A program made the translations under genes and the position numbers. From Allacma fusca (Eukaryota; Arthropoda; Collembola; Symphypleona; Sminthuridae): a stretch of 64,000 nucleotides of DNA. Where the stretch lies: assembly GCA_947179485.1 (NCBI GenBank), contig OX359248.1, positions 52,090,386 through 52,154,385 on the forward strand. The letters are read 5' to 3'. The notes under the pieces were generated by a model. That model searched no databases. It had not been told where the DNA came from and saw only the letters and a program-made list of their open reading frames with translations. Each line of letters opens with the position of its first letter. Position 1 is the stretch's first letter. Shown piece after piece: positions 13,065 through 26,735 of the stretch.

Positions 13065-14107
13065 ATGTAGACACTAAATCCATCAACACAGCTCCTCCGC
13101 TTGAGAGTGGCAAGTCCAACATCAACCCGGTTGTTGACATAAAATTCCTCATTTAAATACCATTTAATGTCTGGATCAATTCCCTCTCATCAATTGCCGC
13201 CAAGCTCTGTATCCTCCTTTATGCATGTATTATTATTCCTCATTACAAGCACACACGGATCCTAATTATCAAGCCCTGACGGTTCCATACAATCCCAGAG
13301 AAGGACCATAATCTACCAAGGAAAATCAGAGGAAACCTTAATAACTACAATATATGCAGAGCATATTATAAATATTATATATATATATGTATATGCATGT
13401 ATATAAATGTATAAAGGCTTAGCCCAAGAAAAATCTCTTCCCTTCCTCACTTCAGCCGAAAGTAGCTTAAGTACTTAAATTAGCGCTTTGCTTTTTTCCT
13501 CATCTCAAATCATTGTTAAGCACTCAAGAGTATGAGCATCTTGGAGAGTCAGGACACTCCTCCGATGAGAGCTACACCTTTGTGACCGTGAGTCTGCTAA
13601 GGGGATTTATCAACTCAGGATTTATTAGCAGATTGTTCTGAGGAACAAAGGCACAGCGGCAACTTCCATTAAAAACAATCAGGGAATTTCAACTCTCATC
13701 CTCGAAGAGGAGCCGTGTCTTCTGGCAATCCTTGATGGACGATTGTGTCTCGAGAGATGAAATGCTTCTTTATGAGGAATTAACCCTTCCTTCCTACAAT
13801 CTCTTCTGCTACTGAATTAATACTCCAGCTTTCGTCACCCTCAAAGGTTATTGTTTCTGAGGCTTCTTCCCAAGGAAACCAAATCGTATTTCCTTACCTT
13901 GTACAAATAAGGGAAGGATTTTTCCACTTATATTACGAGCAAGCTAAACCCAGCTTAGATTTTTGCCTCAGCTCGTTCCTTGAAAAGGACTTTGAGAAAA
14001 GTCAGTTGACTCTTGCCATAGTATTATCAAGAGACCCCAAATTTTAAATAATTGTAATTTACCAAAATGCCAAAAAATTTTGTAAACATTCGGTGCTAAT
14101 TTTTCTC

Positions 14108-14446
14108 ATGACATCGGTTTTGCTCCTTGGAGAAAAAAATGTTCTTGTATGGAGATTCATACTATTGAGAGTACTCGAGCATGATAATAGTACATTCAAG
14201 AGCCGTTGGAAGGTTTGGACCAGAGATTTTACAGTAAAGGGGAATTTTAGTAGCTGTATCTTTACTAATAGACGTAAGCAAAAAGATACCGAAAGGGATA
14301 AAAAAACAGCCCTTTCCTTTGATCGTCCACAGCGTGAGGCAAGGGCCTCGTTGGATAATAAGGAAGGGCTGAATAAAAGAAGTGCTCAAAGGTCAGTGGA
14401 ACTGAAGGCTCCTCTCCCCGACTCTACAATCAACCCTGAAATTTGA
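14108..14446 (+). CDS. Candidate small ORF, unknown (112 aa)
   Basis: The frame opens further upstream, but the first ATG is at 14108. The predicted protein has a hydrophobic N-terminus (VLLLGEKNVLVWRFILL) followed by a strongly basic, hydrophilic C-terminal two thirds (for example RRKQKDTERDKK and REARASLDNKEG). AATAAA occurs about 75 bp downstream of the stop, near 14524. There is no recognisable domain, and an open minus frame overlaps most of it, which weakens the case. It is a possible orphan exon but more likely chance. Confidence 0.13.
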   Translation: MTSVLLLGEKNVLVWRFILLRVLEHDNSTFKSRWKVWTRDFTVKGNFSSCIFTNRRKQKDTERDKKTALSFDRPQREARASLDNKEGLNKRSAQRSVELKAPLPDSTINPEI

Positions 14447-16230
14447 AGAATTGAAACAAAAAAGCATTTCACCCTCATCCTGTCACAATGGGATACCGTT
14501 ACTTGAACATTTCCGTACCTCCAAATAAACATGACACTCTGATTTATGATATCTTTTTTAAGGGTTCAAAAACTTCCTACAAGGACACGAATTTAGGGCT
14601 GTGATTCAAAATTCAGAAATAAACTGTCAGCTCCATTAAAACTCATGCAAGTAGAATGTTTCAAATCCACTCTGAAAAATGTGTCCTATTCACATGTAAA
14701 ATCTCCTTTTTGTTCCGTGAATATTTGAATCCCTGAATTACTCTTTTAAATCAAATATTCTGTTTACAAATTCTTGATTAAGCAAAAACATCAATGGTGA
14801 ACATATAGTAAACAGGACTTTTAACCAATAGAAAAATTCCCCCAATGCCTTGGCTCACCCAATGATAAAGCCCGTTTGGGAAAGTATGGAGGAGGAGAGT
14901 GGAATGAATGAACCTCTCCAAGAAAATTACCCTTGAAAACAAGTGAATTGTATTTGCTGGGAAGTGTCAGCCAATGGAAATAAAAGACACTATATTTCCA
15001 ATTACAGTTAGTATAATTATATGTATATATTTCCCTTCAAACTAAAATCCAAAGTATTGTCCATGCTTATAGGAAATTTACTACAACATTCGGAGAACCA
15101 GTAACTAAGTAGATAGTACGGACCTCCAACCCATTCTAAATGTAGATGTTGAAGCGTTCAGGAAGGAAAGGATCCCTGGCTACGTACCGACAATCACACA
15201 TGATTTGCTAGCCTTTTGTAACAATCGTAACTGTAAACTGTCAAAGTCCTCCTACATGTGTAGATATGTAATTATGTGTATACATTTGTCCCCAGGATTT
15301 TTTAAAATTTATTCTCCCTATGACCTTAACCTGCACGTGTTGACCTCTCGGGGAACTATCCCCGGCCACCCTTAAGTCTTGACAAGTAAAATTGCTCTCC
15401 AATTGACAAAATGTAGTGGAGTAAAAAATAAGACTTGTATTTGAACAGGGTTGAATTTCAATGCTGTGAGCATATATATCTGTATCTATCTCCTACCACG
15501 AAAAAAAGTGTGGATCTATCCCAAAGCATGACGAAACAACTCCAGGGGTTGCTTCTCCTCCAGTCCTTTTGTGGTTTCACAAAATTCGTCATGGTCTCCG
15601 TGCTAAATCTCAAATCTCATCCACTCATGTGGACTTAAGTTGAGTTTGTCAACTAAATTGGGATTTCATGATGTTCGTCTCCTCTGAAGGTTAAGATTTT
15701 CAGGGTTCTCGTGGGAAACTGAGAAAAACTGTTAGTGTTTTTCTTTCTATTCAAATAGAACTTGCAACTTAAACGTGTAAGAAATTGCTGTCAAGTCAAT
15801 TTAGCACCTGAAAATACTACAGGGAATTTTGTCTTGAGGATTTGAACTTGAGGGATCTTTCCCTACAAGAAATGTTTTATTACAGAATTTTTCCTCCATA
15901 GGCAAAAATATTTTGATACGTTCCCCCTTAAAGCTAAATTATATTTTTCTCATTACTTTCGAGCTTTCGACTTGTAATAAGATCCAGTCAAATTTCGTGT
16001 CTATAGTATTCTATAATAGTGATACCCCTTTTGGATGAAAAGGCTAGGATAATTTTGAGTGTCATATAAATTCTAGCTCCTGTGAGGAGCCCTTCCTTAG
16101 TAATTTAAAAAGGTCCAGTGGAAATCTCGTGTTGGGAATGGAGGAAACAAAAGCTCTCTCAAAAAGTTATTCGTGCAATCAGCGGAGCTTAGGAAAGTCA
16201 AGGAGATGGAAGGTCTCGAATTTTCTCAGA

Positions 16231-16271
16231 CTATGTATGTATGTATGTATTTATGTATGTATGTATGTATG
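16231..16271. repeat. (TATG)10 tetranucleotide microsatellite
   Basis: TATG units with a single TATT interruption. Shorter TATG/CATA runs are scattered at 3262-3278, 11534-11546, 28943-28959 and 50260-50271. Confidence 0.95.
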
Positions 16272-17510
16272 CTGGGGCTCTAGATTGTGACCATCCAGCC
16301 ATGCATGGATTGAGGTAGTGCTGGGAGTGAGTGAGGTAGGAAAGGAGGGAAAGGGTCTAATGAAATGCAAAGTTGTAAGATCAAGTTAGCACATGGTAAA
16401 ATGTGTTGGAATACAACAAGTTTGCTACCATTTAAATGATTTATACGGCTTATTAAAACTCTGTTGTAGGTTTGGGAGCAGCCGTGCATGAGTTGGCTCC
16501 TCTCTTAATATTCTCATAAATAACAGGCAGAAGTGAACATTACCATGAATTTTCAAAAGAAATGAAAGCCAGTTTCCTTGCTACACTCACCGTCCAACTA
16601 TAAATATACATTCCCATAGAGTACAGCTCCTGCAGTCCAACCTATATGTACATACCCAATTTCAACCTCACATATGTATTTCCATGTAAACACCTCAACA
16701 ATTTACAGTGCATCCTGTCTGTAAGGACAACCCTCAAAGACAACTCTCTTGTAACCCCAATCGATATTGCAAGAAAGATAATTATTAGCATTGTGCTCCA
16801 AAGGATTGCATCTCCGGTAATTAGATATTTAGATACTCCTAACACTATTTCAGAATCCTATATTCAAAGCGGGTATCTTATAAGCGAGAGATTCCCCTGC
16901 ATATCTATATTTCTCAGCTCACATTTTAGACTTAAGTAAAAAATCATCCTTGTTTCGGGACACTCCAAATTAAGAAAAAATTATCCTTAACTTTGGGTAA
17001 CGGACAAAGCAAGGGCCGAAACCTTGACTAAAAAACGTACCTTCCCAGAAAGTAATTATTACATTGAGTTCCATGTAACATCTGCTGCTTTTGAGAGTCC
17101 TGGAAATATTTTGATGATTAAAACATCCCTCAATATTATTTATTTGACAGTGGCTCCGTATTGGATCTAAAGTGAAAAATCTAGTCATACAATATTTTTG
17201 AAGGAACCTACAAAAAAATTAGTTTGACACGAGCAGAGGAAATGTTGTACACTTGGGGTAAAAAACAACTCAATGTAATATGTTCTCCTCGCATAAAAAC
17301 TAGATCCCACTTACATGAAATGCATCTCATGACATGCATTTATCTGCACATGAGATGGGCAAGTATGATTCTCTGTATTTAAAATCTAGTTAAACCAAAG
17401 GATCTGCACTAATGACTTGACTTGTGTCTGCTTCTACATAAAAATCTCCATAAAAAAGTTGACTAAGGCTTGCTTTGGCATGTAACGTTTTGAAACATTT
17501 CAAAACCTTC

Positions 17511-17539
<29 letters not shown>
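17511..17539. repeat. (GA)14 microsatellite
   Basis: 29 bp of GA followed by GCGAGAC. Confidence 0.95.
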
Positions 17540-17544
<5 letters not shown>

Positions 17545-18235
17545 CAGAAGACACAACCTATGAGCCTACATCATTTCATTTGCAATAATATTTGCTACAG
17601 AAACCTCACCTTTGACAGGATTGACGTTGTAACAAGCGAGAGGAGTATCTGTATCTAGTAGGATCTCCCAACTACACAAAAAAAATAACTTCATGCATAA
17701 TTCTCTCACTAGATACAAACTACATCGGAATGGGACATTATGTGCTAATGAAGTCCTTAAGTATTTTTCCACGAATTAAGCCTCAATACGATTCATATAT
17801 GTGATTCTCCTTTAATTTCCCACTAACCCCAGCAATCCGAACGTGCTCATGGGAAGATATTCCATGTAAATCTAATAGCCCAGTAGTTTGTAATGCTGGT
17901 GTTCGCTGAGGCACGGGGGAGATGGAGAGCAGAAATCAAGCTCGTGACACCAACGGAGTTAATATTAACTATTACCTATGTATTTATGCAGGGGTACATA
18001 CATACGCAGGTACATATCCCCCTGCTAATGGCTCAAAAAAGTAAATCATCCTCAAACTTACGCTCACTCACTGGCAAAATCAAATGTACAGTGCACTCCT
18101 GGTGTCCAATCCCATCCGTGGGAATAAATCTGTAGTTTTTAAAGGTGTAAGGAGTCTCTTTTGAATGGAAGATTCTCCTTTGAATTCAAAGCATAGGGAA
18201 TTATTTCAACAAATTTAATGTATGAAATTTTGGTT

Positions 18236-18254
18236 TATGAGGGGACCCCTCATA
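18236..18254. repeat. 19-bp near-perfect palindrome
   Basis: TATGAGGGG, a single A, then CCCCTCATA: 9-bp arms around one base. Confidence 0.9.
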
Positions 18255-18385
18255 CTGAGAGTACATTGTACCTACGCTTCATTATACTTCAAGTGCTAGT
18301 TATAAGGAGATATAGGACTTGTAATTTGAGATAGAGAATTCCTCGCCATTTGTGACTCTGTTCCACTTGAGACCCTCAAGTAATA

Positions 18386-18388
<3 letters not shown>

Positions 18389-18440
<52 letters not shown>
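18389..18440. repeat. (GT)26 microsatellite
   Basis: 52 bp of uninterrupted GT, the longest pure CA/GT tract in the window. Confidence 0.98.
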
Positions 18441-18443
<3 letters not shown>

Positions 18444-20159
18444 GATGTGTTTGTAAGTACATAAAGGGGAAATAATTTTCAATGCAAGTAAAGCCTGCAT
18501 CCCAAAGTCTGAGCAAAACTTCATACATAGCACCTCATTAGACTCAGGTTGGGACGGCTGCTCGAAATTGCAATCATTTTGCACTCTGAGCTAGTAGTAG
18601 CTCTACTCCCTAATTATGCTTCATATGTGACTTATGACATCTCCACTCGAACATTCCCCAGTTGATACAAAACTAAATACAAAAATGAATCACAAAAATT
18701 ACATGCACAAATTGCACATACACAAATTACAGACAGTCATAAATTCCACGTATGAAATTACATGGGATTTTAGTAGACAAAAATTTATATTCTGTTCGTA
18801 TGTCATAATTACCCACGTTTGTTTTTACGGGCCCGGTAAAGTGGAAGGGCTTGGGACAAAACTTGACGTTGCAAAAACCGCTAGCTAAATTGTGTATGTA
18901 GTTTATAAATGGGACCCAATGTGCGGATTCGGAATTCGGAGGGGAATTAAATCCAGGGGATTTTATATGCAACTCTGTTATAGTATTACTCCTGGAGAAT
19001 GTAAATAAATTGTGAGCTTCCAGTTGGTCCTAAATAAAGGAAATCTGCGGCTCAAGTCCGCCAGATGTGTCAAGTGGGGTGATGCATGATGTTAATATCC
19101 CATTAATTTTAGCACTTAAAAATCGTTAAGGAAATGTGAAACTAAGAGCCAGAGCGGTAGGAACGCATGTTCCACTTCAGTCTCACGATTTCCTTTGGAA
19201 ATATTCCTAGCTACGGGATTTTTTTACGTATTCTCCGTGCATTCCGTACAAAAACGGGCGGAAAGGAACATGACAATCAAAATATTTCTCCTTACACGCA
19301 TTTATCCCTTGTTTGAATGTAAATGTTACCTATTCTGAGAAACATGAGACTCTGTATGTGTGTTTTTGTTGTTGCTGATTCATACTGTGTGTGGAGAGTT
19401 GTATGATTATGTGTACAAGTGAAGGAGATTGTTTCAAGGGGTAATGTATATGTATATATAAAATGTGAGGGTTATAGAATTACTATGTTATAGGCTCTGA
19501 GATATGCAAGGCTGGGGTTGTTGTTGAAATAACTAGCGTGCGAGAGACTATGTATTTTAAATGAAGCGGGATTTGTATTTTGGTCCTGTTGTTATTGGTA
19601 CAGGGAAGTGTGGTAGGAAGGAGTCGGAGACAAAAGCAAGGCGATATTTTTCCCTTTGCTGTACCTACAGGGAACGATAAGCTCCTGTCGTTGGAATAAC
19701 TTAAATGCCAAGTACGGCCCAGTTTTAAATAGAGGCAAATGCACCAAGAAGGATAAAAAAGGAACGCTGCCCGAATACCAAATTCACCAACCATATCCGC
19801 CAAATGAATGACTTCCAATTTTGGGACTCTTCCGTCTTGAGACATACAAATCGCTCCATTTCTCCTTCTCCCTCCTCAGCCACTTCCTCCACTGTGGAGT
19901 CCCCCCTTCGTCAGAGGGCCACATTCCAAAAGGCAGATCTAGTTACTCCTTTTAATTGGCCTCTCCAGCACACATTTCACACACTACCAAATACCAAATA
20001 GGATCTCCAAGTGGGTCCAAAATTTTAAGTTTTTGAAACATGGTCTCCTGTGAACTCCTACTAAGTTGCACTCACAATGACTCAAATGAGATGCAATATT
20101 TACTGTAATTTTACTACCAGCATAAATTCCTGCAAGACACGTAACTTGGAATGTCTTGA

Positions 20160-20700
20160 AAAGACCAGATTCCTTAAAAAAAATTTATTATTCAAAATCC
20201 TTCAATCTTTCCTTGAGTAATTTCAAATTTTAGCTCAAATTATGCTAATCCCTCAAAAAAATTTAAAATTCTCACAAAATTCCCCATTCTTTTAAAAATT
20301 TTCAGTTTTTGCTTAATTCAAACTTATTATTCAGATTTTATTTTCGAGGAAATTTAAATCTCGGAAGAATTTTAAATTCTCATGGAAATCCTTGAGGTAA
20401 AAAGGATTTACAAAAATTATTGCAATAAAGGAGTTGAAAATTTTCAGGCAAATGTGGTCCTTGTAATTACTTAAAAACATAATTCTCGGAAGCAGTTTGA
20501 ATTCTTCACAAAATATCTGAATCATGAACGTCCAAAATATAATCAAAATTCAAATTCCGGAGTTATTTCAAAATTTATAATAATTTCAAAATCGTTAGAA
20601 AATTCAGAAATTTGTAGAGAAATTTACAGCACTTAAAGCTGAAAATTAAGATTCGCATTCTGTAGAAATAATAATTAAATTTTGCTAGAATCGTATACAA
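20160..20700. repeat. AT-rich low-complexity patch
   Basis: The patch is dense in words such as AAATTTC, TTTAAAATTC and CAAAATT on both strands, with much lower GC than its surroundings. There is no fixed period. It could be an eroded satellite or a matrix-attachment-type AT tract. No frame is supported. Confidence 0.6.
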
Positions 20701-22448
20701 ATTATGAATCCCTGAGAGCAAGTTTTAAACTCTTTGAAAAATAAGGTTTGGATTTGAAGTTGATTAAATTTCCTGAGCCCAATTCGAAATTTTCCAGACT
20801 GCTCAGTTTCAAGAAAACCAATTCCAGCCTTGCCTTCCATTAGAATTCCCATTACAGTAGCCGGATGTCCTGTGTAGAATGTGGGATACAGGGGAATTTG
20901 CATGTACATAGGAAGGTCCTACAGGAGGAGAAGCCTAGGAGCTGGTAGGAGTGAGCGGAATGGCTGACAATAAAAAAGATAATTCCGTTGGCTAAAAGAA
21001 TTGATGCTGAATGAGCTTTCCGAGGACTAAAAGGAGTGGGCTGGGTGGATGGGCAAATGTTGTGTTTGTGTTCGAGTAAAATCGGGTGAATGTGCATAAT
21101 TTGAGCCTTTCCATGCATGCCACCGCAGTTTTATCTCACTTGAGGATCCGTCCGTATGTTCTCCAATGAATGGATGATGCCTTTTAAGGGATTAAGTTTT
21201 AATCAAATTGGGCTACTTTGATTGAATTTCTACTGTACTCAGATGTTTTCTTGGCTCGGGGAAATCTCAATCCACTTGTGCTGATGTGCGACATTTGGTC
21301 GGATTGAGTTCCATTCCCTCCGTACATTCATATCTCACCGCATATACGGTAGTGTACATTTCTATCTGTATAGGAGCTCTCTCAGCCATTCTCCCCATCT
21401 TCCTCATACACAACTGGGCCTTGGATCACCTTTAGCAAATAAGCCGCCCATGACGATTGTAATCGGATTTGAAAGCAAACGTCACTGATTTTTACGTCTG
21501 CATAATTTAATTTCCCCTAACAACAATTGCACCATGAGAGCATTGCAACAAACACCCGTCCCTCCACTTAGTTCTTTCATTCCAAAGCCTTAATTCCCCT
21601 TAATCAAATACTCCATGCTGTTCCCTTTATTTCTACACTACTATCTGTCCTGCCACTTGAAAAATTAATCCGGATGTGAGTCCAACCTCAGTCCTAACTT
21701 CCACTCAACAAAATCCAGCCAGGACTGTAAATAGCACATGAGCATTTAAAGCTCCAGTTTACCATTGCGAAAATTGAGTACAGTCTTTCCCTCCTATGAG
21801 AGCACTCCTCCAGGGATTTTTATTTAAAAATACAGTCCTCTCTTCCTCAAGGACTTGAATCTTCAAAGGAATGTGCTTTTATACACTGAGAAAAAAAAAT
21901 GCGAATAGAATCTAATAGATAGCCAAAAATAGTAAGCGCAATCTGACCAGCTAGTTTTGGCTAAATTTGTGACAACACATTAAAAAGCCAGGTTGCTTCG
22001 TGACTCTCAAATATCCCTTTTTCCTTCCCATAATTTAAATCTAATCAGGACTCTACTCCACTATCGAGACTGAATCAAAGGGGCTATTGTCCCGTTTTAA
22101 TTCCCAACTCTGAAGGAATGCTGGCGTATGGGAGAAGTAATGACTCGCCCTTGCAAAATGTATTGTGACAGTTGTCTAGTAACGATTGGTCCTTATCTCG
22201 ATCCTCCTTCCAGTTAAATAGTGCCCTGGATCCAGAAATGCTCAAATCATTTCCCGTGTCCCCAGTGGACATCATCCCTTCTTGGTCTCCTAAACGGAGA
22301 GATATGGAAAGCATTGGGAAAGATGCATATGGCGGGTTCCGTGCATATCTCCCATCACATGCCTCAACGTTGAAGGAAACCCCCTGCATATAATCATAAC
22401 CATAACAATAATTACAAGCACTGTAACTTACTTGTGTACACTCTCTTT

Positions 22449-22490
22449 CACACACACACACAGAAATACACACACACACACACACACACA
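22449..22490. repeat. (CA)n compound microsatellite
   Basis: CA repeat interrupted by GAAATA. It produces Cys-Val runs in the minus-strand frames. Confidence 0.95.
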
Positions 22491-24806
22491 TATATGCACA
22501 CGATGACCCAAATATAGAGCTCCATACCCTGCCCCTATAATGAACATTCTACAAACTAGGAGGGAAAAAGTGGTAACAACTCTTCTTGGAATACAAAAGG
22601 GAAAAATTGACAATTGTCAAGGTTTTTTGTGCTACATTCCATCTCAGAGACGCCTTATTGTTTTCTAAAATTGTCAATCCTATGTGAGATTTTTGACTGA
22701 GCTTTTTTTTTCCTTTGAGGGTAAGTGTGTGTGTGTGTTTGTGTAACAGTAGTTTTATTATCCGGAGGAGCACTACTACTCCAACACCTTCATATGAGGA
22801 TGCTATTGAGCCATGTACTCATTAACTACAGGGAGACCCATAGTATAGAGGATTATGGAGGAATATGGGTAGGACTGTGAGGATTAACCAATGATACTTG
22901 AGCCCTGGTACATATGTCCACCTAATAAGAACAAGCCTGGTGTGGGTCTGTGTGAGTGTACAGAGACAAGTGTGAGAATCGTGGCACATTGTATGTTCAG
23001 AGCCCATTGAGTGGCTTGTAATGACCATATTAACGCTGTTAATTCTTATCATAAATGGTCATCAGTGTGATAGTATGGTTTATGACCGTGGCTATTATTG
23101 TAAAAACACTGGCAGTCATTCCTACAGTCACTAATGTCAAACAAACCCCCAGAGTCCTCATATGCACATTTCCAAATGTCCACTTTTGTTACCCTCCCCT
23201 CCAAAAACATATGTTACCAGAAAATCCACCAGCTCTGGTCGAAGCCTCCCCTCAAAATTCATTTCAAGTCGGAATTCGACAAATTTTAAGGAATTTGTTC
23301 ATATTAGGACAGCCATCCTCCTCCCATTGGCAAATACAGTCTGATGTCTCAGTTGAAGTAAATGCACCCTTGAGGAGTTTATTTATAGGAAAAATATTCG
23401 GAGGCTTCCGTTTGACATCGTGCTAATTTCTTGGCCCAGCATTCATTCCTGCATAAATCACAAATCTTTTGTCTTTGGAGCCCCCTTTGACATTATTTCC
23501 CTGGGCTTAGGCTTGCTTCTATTTTATTGGAAATTCCCTGTTTTGAAGACATTTTCCCATCCCAATGCTCTTGACCTATTCAAAAATTGGAGGACAACCT
23601 TAGTGGTAATTATACGCACTCTTGGTTTTTAATGTAACACAGTACCGTCAAAACTTTCGTACTTTATTTGCGACCCCAAATAATTAGTAAGCAATGTAAT
23701 TAGTACAATGTAAGCAGGAGGTTTTTTGGGACATTGGAGCAGATGATTGAAAGGGTCTTCAATAGGGAGGTTTTTTCGAATCCCAATTTGAAAGTTGAGT
23801 CTTTGTTGTGAATTGAAAAACGGCCATTAAAGCTTCCAGGTAGGAAGATAATACCTGCGTTTCCACCTACGAGGCAGCACTTGGGTCAAAACCTGGAAGA
23901 GGGGCTTCAATGGGTCTTGAGTATTAAGGAGAATGGGAAATTGTTCTTGGTTTTATGAAAACATCCCACACCTACTCTCCAGCACACGGCTCTTATACAA
24001 TCCTTGTATAAAAGACCCTCACCGAGCAGAACCCCAGCTCCATTATTATCTCTAATCTTTGAACGTATGTAGGGAATTGCCCCGAAGCAGTGCATGTATT
24101 TACTACAAACCCAGTCCTACAATTTTCTTACAATCGCTCTCAACTCAAAACGCATCCCCACTCTCACAACTCCCTTTGACTCGAGCCAATGCCAAAGAAA
24201 ATATGTCTTTAAAGACCAAAATTCTCAAAGTGACAAAATTTTTATCAAAGTGGCAAGATTTTAGCAGAATAAAATTTGGTCTCTTTGAGTAAAAACCTCT
24301 CTTAAAAATGATTCCGAAAAAGAGTACTTTATGGGGACAAATTTTGGTTGGGAATATCCAATGTAGGTTTAAATTCGGAGGGTGAAGGATTGTGTGTGAA
24401 AAATGGATCAAATTGGGAATGTGATGGGGAATTCCGCAACTTTAGCAAAATCGTCTCCAATGATTTTGAAGGGTAATATAGAGAAGGATTATTATGTATG
24501 GGGGGATTGGAGTATTGGAAGGGAGGGATAGCGGAGGTAAGGAAAAGGGTATTTGGATATAAAGCGTGGCTCGGAACGTACGTACGTGTGTCGACTCATG
24601 ATAAAATGGATATTGTTTGTATAGCGGCTGGTGGGTAAAAAGGTCTTGGAGATTCAGCCAAGGAAGGACAGAGATGAGGGTATAAATCAAAGAGGAGAAA
24701 GGGAAATCCCAGTTGGGGCAAAAAGCATGGCGATGTAGAACGGGAGCTGAGGAACGCTTGCGTGGCGGCCATTACTCCAAAAAACTTCCCCACACACATA
24801 TCTCGA

Positions 24807-24864
24807 GACACACACACACACACAAACTCTCACTCTCACACTCACACACACACACACACACACA
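24807..24864. repeat. (CA)n/(TCAC)n compound microsatellite
   Basis: CA run, then ACTCTCACTCTCACACTC, then a second CA run. Confidence 0.95.
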
Positions 24865-26511
24865 ATGCAAGCAACCAGAGAGGAGAGGAAGATCATTTCT
24901 ATGAAAGTACATACATAGTAGGTTTTTGGTGCGGTACAACCCGATGGAAATGAATTCGGCCTTCCTTTCTCCTCTGCACACTCCACATCTCTCCACTGCA
25001 GCTTATCTCCCCAACTGATCATCCTTCTCAATCCATAAGCCCTCATGGAAGATTCTCATCTCACTCAAAAGCGCTCACACACATTGGCAACACACCTAGA
25101 TATAACAAGCCCTCTCCAATTCTTACAGCAATTTCAAACTAAATTGCCAATCCAAATTCTTTGGGATTTCGGACTCTCGGAAATTCTTAACCCCAAATAC
25201 CTTTCAAATAAATACCCCCTCAATTTTAATGGGATTTTTTTCCTTTTCAAGAAATTTTAAACCCTTTTTACAATCTCACAATTTTAAAAGAGTTCTAAAA
25301 AATTTGAGCTATAATATCTATCAGTCAAACACTATGCTGCAATGCTTGTATCTACAGAAATATTTCTTTGAACAAATTTCGAGTAAAATATTCTTTCCAT
25401 TTAAAATTTAGTACAGAAATTTTATTTCTATTGTATTAAATTTCTAGAAATTAATTTTCCTTTTTGGAATAAATGGATTTTAAGAGGATGACTCTGACAG
25501 TCAACAGTCAGTGTACCCATTAAGTGCTGAATTTACAGGAACAGGTAAGATTGCCCAGGAAACCAGATCAACACAATCTTTATGCAATCACTAGCAAATG
25601 CCTTTCCCTCTTAAGGTTCGGAATTCGGTCACGCCTTCAAATTGTGAGCCTCACTAGAAATCCCTGGTTTGGGCTCAATCTAATGAATGGATTGTATCTA
25701 ATGTTCAAACCTCCTTGTTTTTTTACTATACCACAGCCGTAAGATTCCTTGAGGACAATATTTAATGTGGGGTTGTTAGTAATATTAAAGGTAATGACAT
25801 TAAGATTTTTTCATATTGGGATTATACGCCTGAGGTAAACAAATAATCCGATGCTATGTTAAGTATCCGGCAGAAAAAAAAAACAGAAAGAACAGTACTT
25901 TCAATTGGAGCTCATAGAAATATTTTTGCCCAATAGGGAAACGCACTCAGGCTGGAATTTCTTATAGCTATGGTGCCTTGGATTCTAATCCTGATACACA
26001 TCGTACTCCGTCTGTACAAGCTCATCCTGACATGAAGCTAATTTTAATAGTTGTAAATAGATTCGGATGAAGATAAAAATCCCTATTGTGGCTAAACCAA
26101 GGACTTTTACAGCCAGATTACAATTACTGAGGCTTACAGGTGAGGCCCGTAAGTCCGGACAGAGAGTAAAAGTGAGAGATGTATTTATGCATGAGGTGCA
26201 GGAGGGAATAAGTGTAAACATCCCCAAACTGCGCTAACTCATGTGTAGAACAGGTACTCGGAGTAATAACAATATTTGTAAATTGAAATGAATTGAAACA
26301 TAAAAGGGAGATATTTAGATAGAAAATAAAATGTTGGCGAGCTCCCATTTAACAGCCGCTCATGTTGATGTTGTTGTTGTCAGAAAATAAAAAAGCAAAT
26401 AAAAGATGGATTTTAATTGGAAACGGCCCTAACCTTGTGAACTTGGCTCGTTAAATACGTACGATGTACATTAGATCTAGACCCAGTCATAGGAAGGAAG
26501 GATTCCTGTGT

Positions 26512-26532
26512 GCACACACACACACACACACA
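26512..26532. repeat. (CA)10 microsatellite
   Basis: Short CA run preceded by GTGTG. Confidence 0.9.
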
Positions 26533-26703
26533 TTACAAATACACTCCCCACTCCTGGCAATAAGATCAAGTAACCATAACTATGCAATTCATCCCGACCT
26601 ACCTTAAACAATAATCATTTACCAAGAGTATAATGTGAGAACAAGAGTCATAGTCAATGAAATAAAAGAATACTGTATGTTTTATGGCTTCACTCACACA
26701 CAG

Positions 26704-26735
<32 letters not shown>
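26704..26735. repeat. (CT)n microsatellite
   Basis: 32 bp of CT with one TATC interruption. Confidence 0.95.

Larger units (their letters stand above)
7797..18388. other. Non-coding stretch with CT tracts and a candidate hairpin
   Basis: Microsatellite-rich to about 11300 (8104, 8671, 9233, 10614, 11099, 11279). From about 12370 to 13420 the sequence is unusually rich in ATTA/TAAT words (for example AATTAAATTAATTAG at 12507-12521), the core recognised by homeodomain proteins, and contains the candidate hairpin at 12974-13064. An orphan ATG frame lies at 14108-14446. Past 14500 only short frames, the TATG tract at 16231 and the GA tract at 17511 were noted. Confidence 0.65.

Noticed and set aside
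21884..21910. CACTGAGAAAAAAA, similar to the ends of some arthropod DNA elements
   Set aside because: No inverted partner or target duplication was found within several hundred bases; A-rich words are common here.
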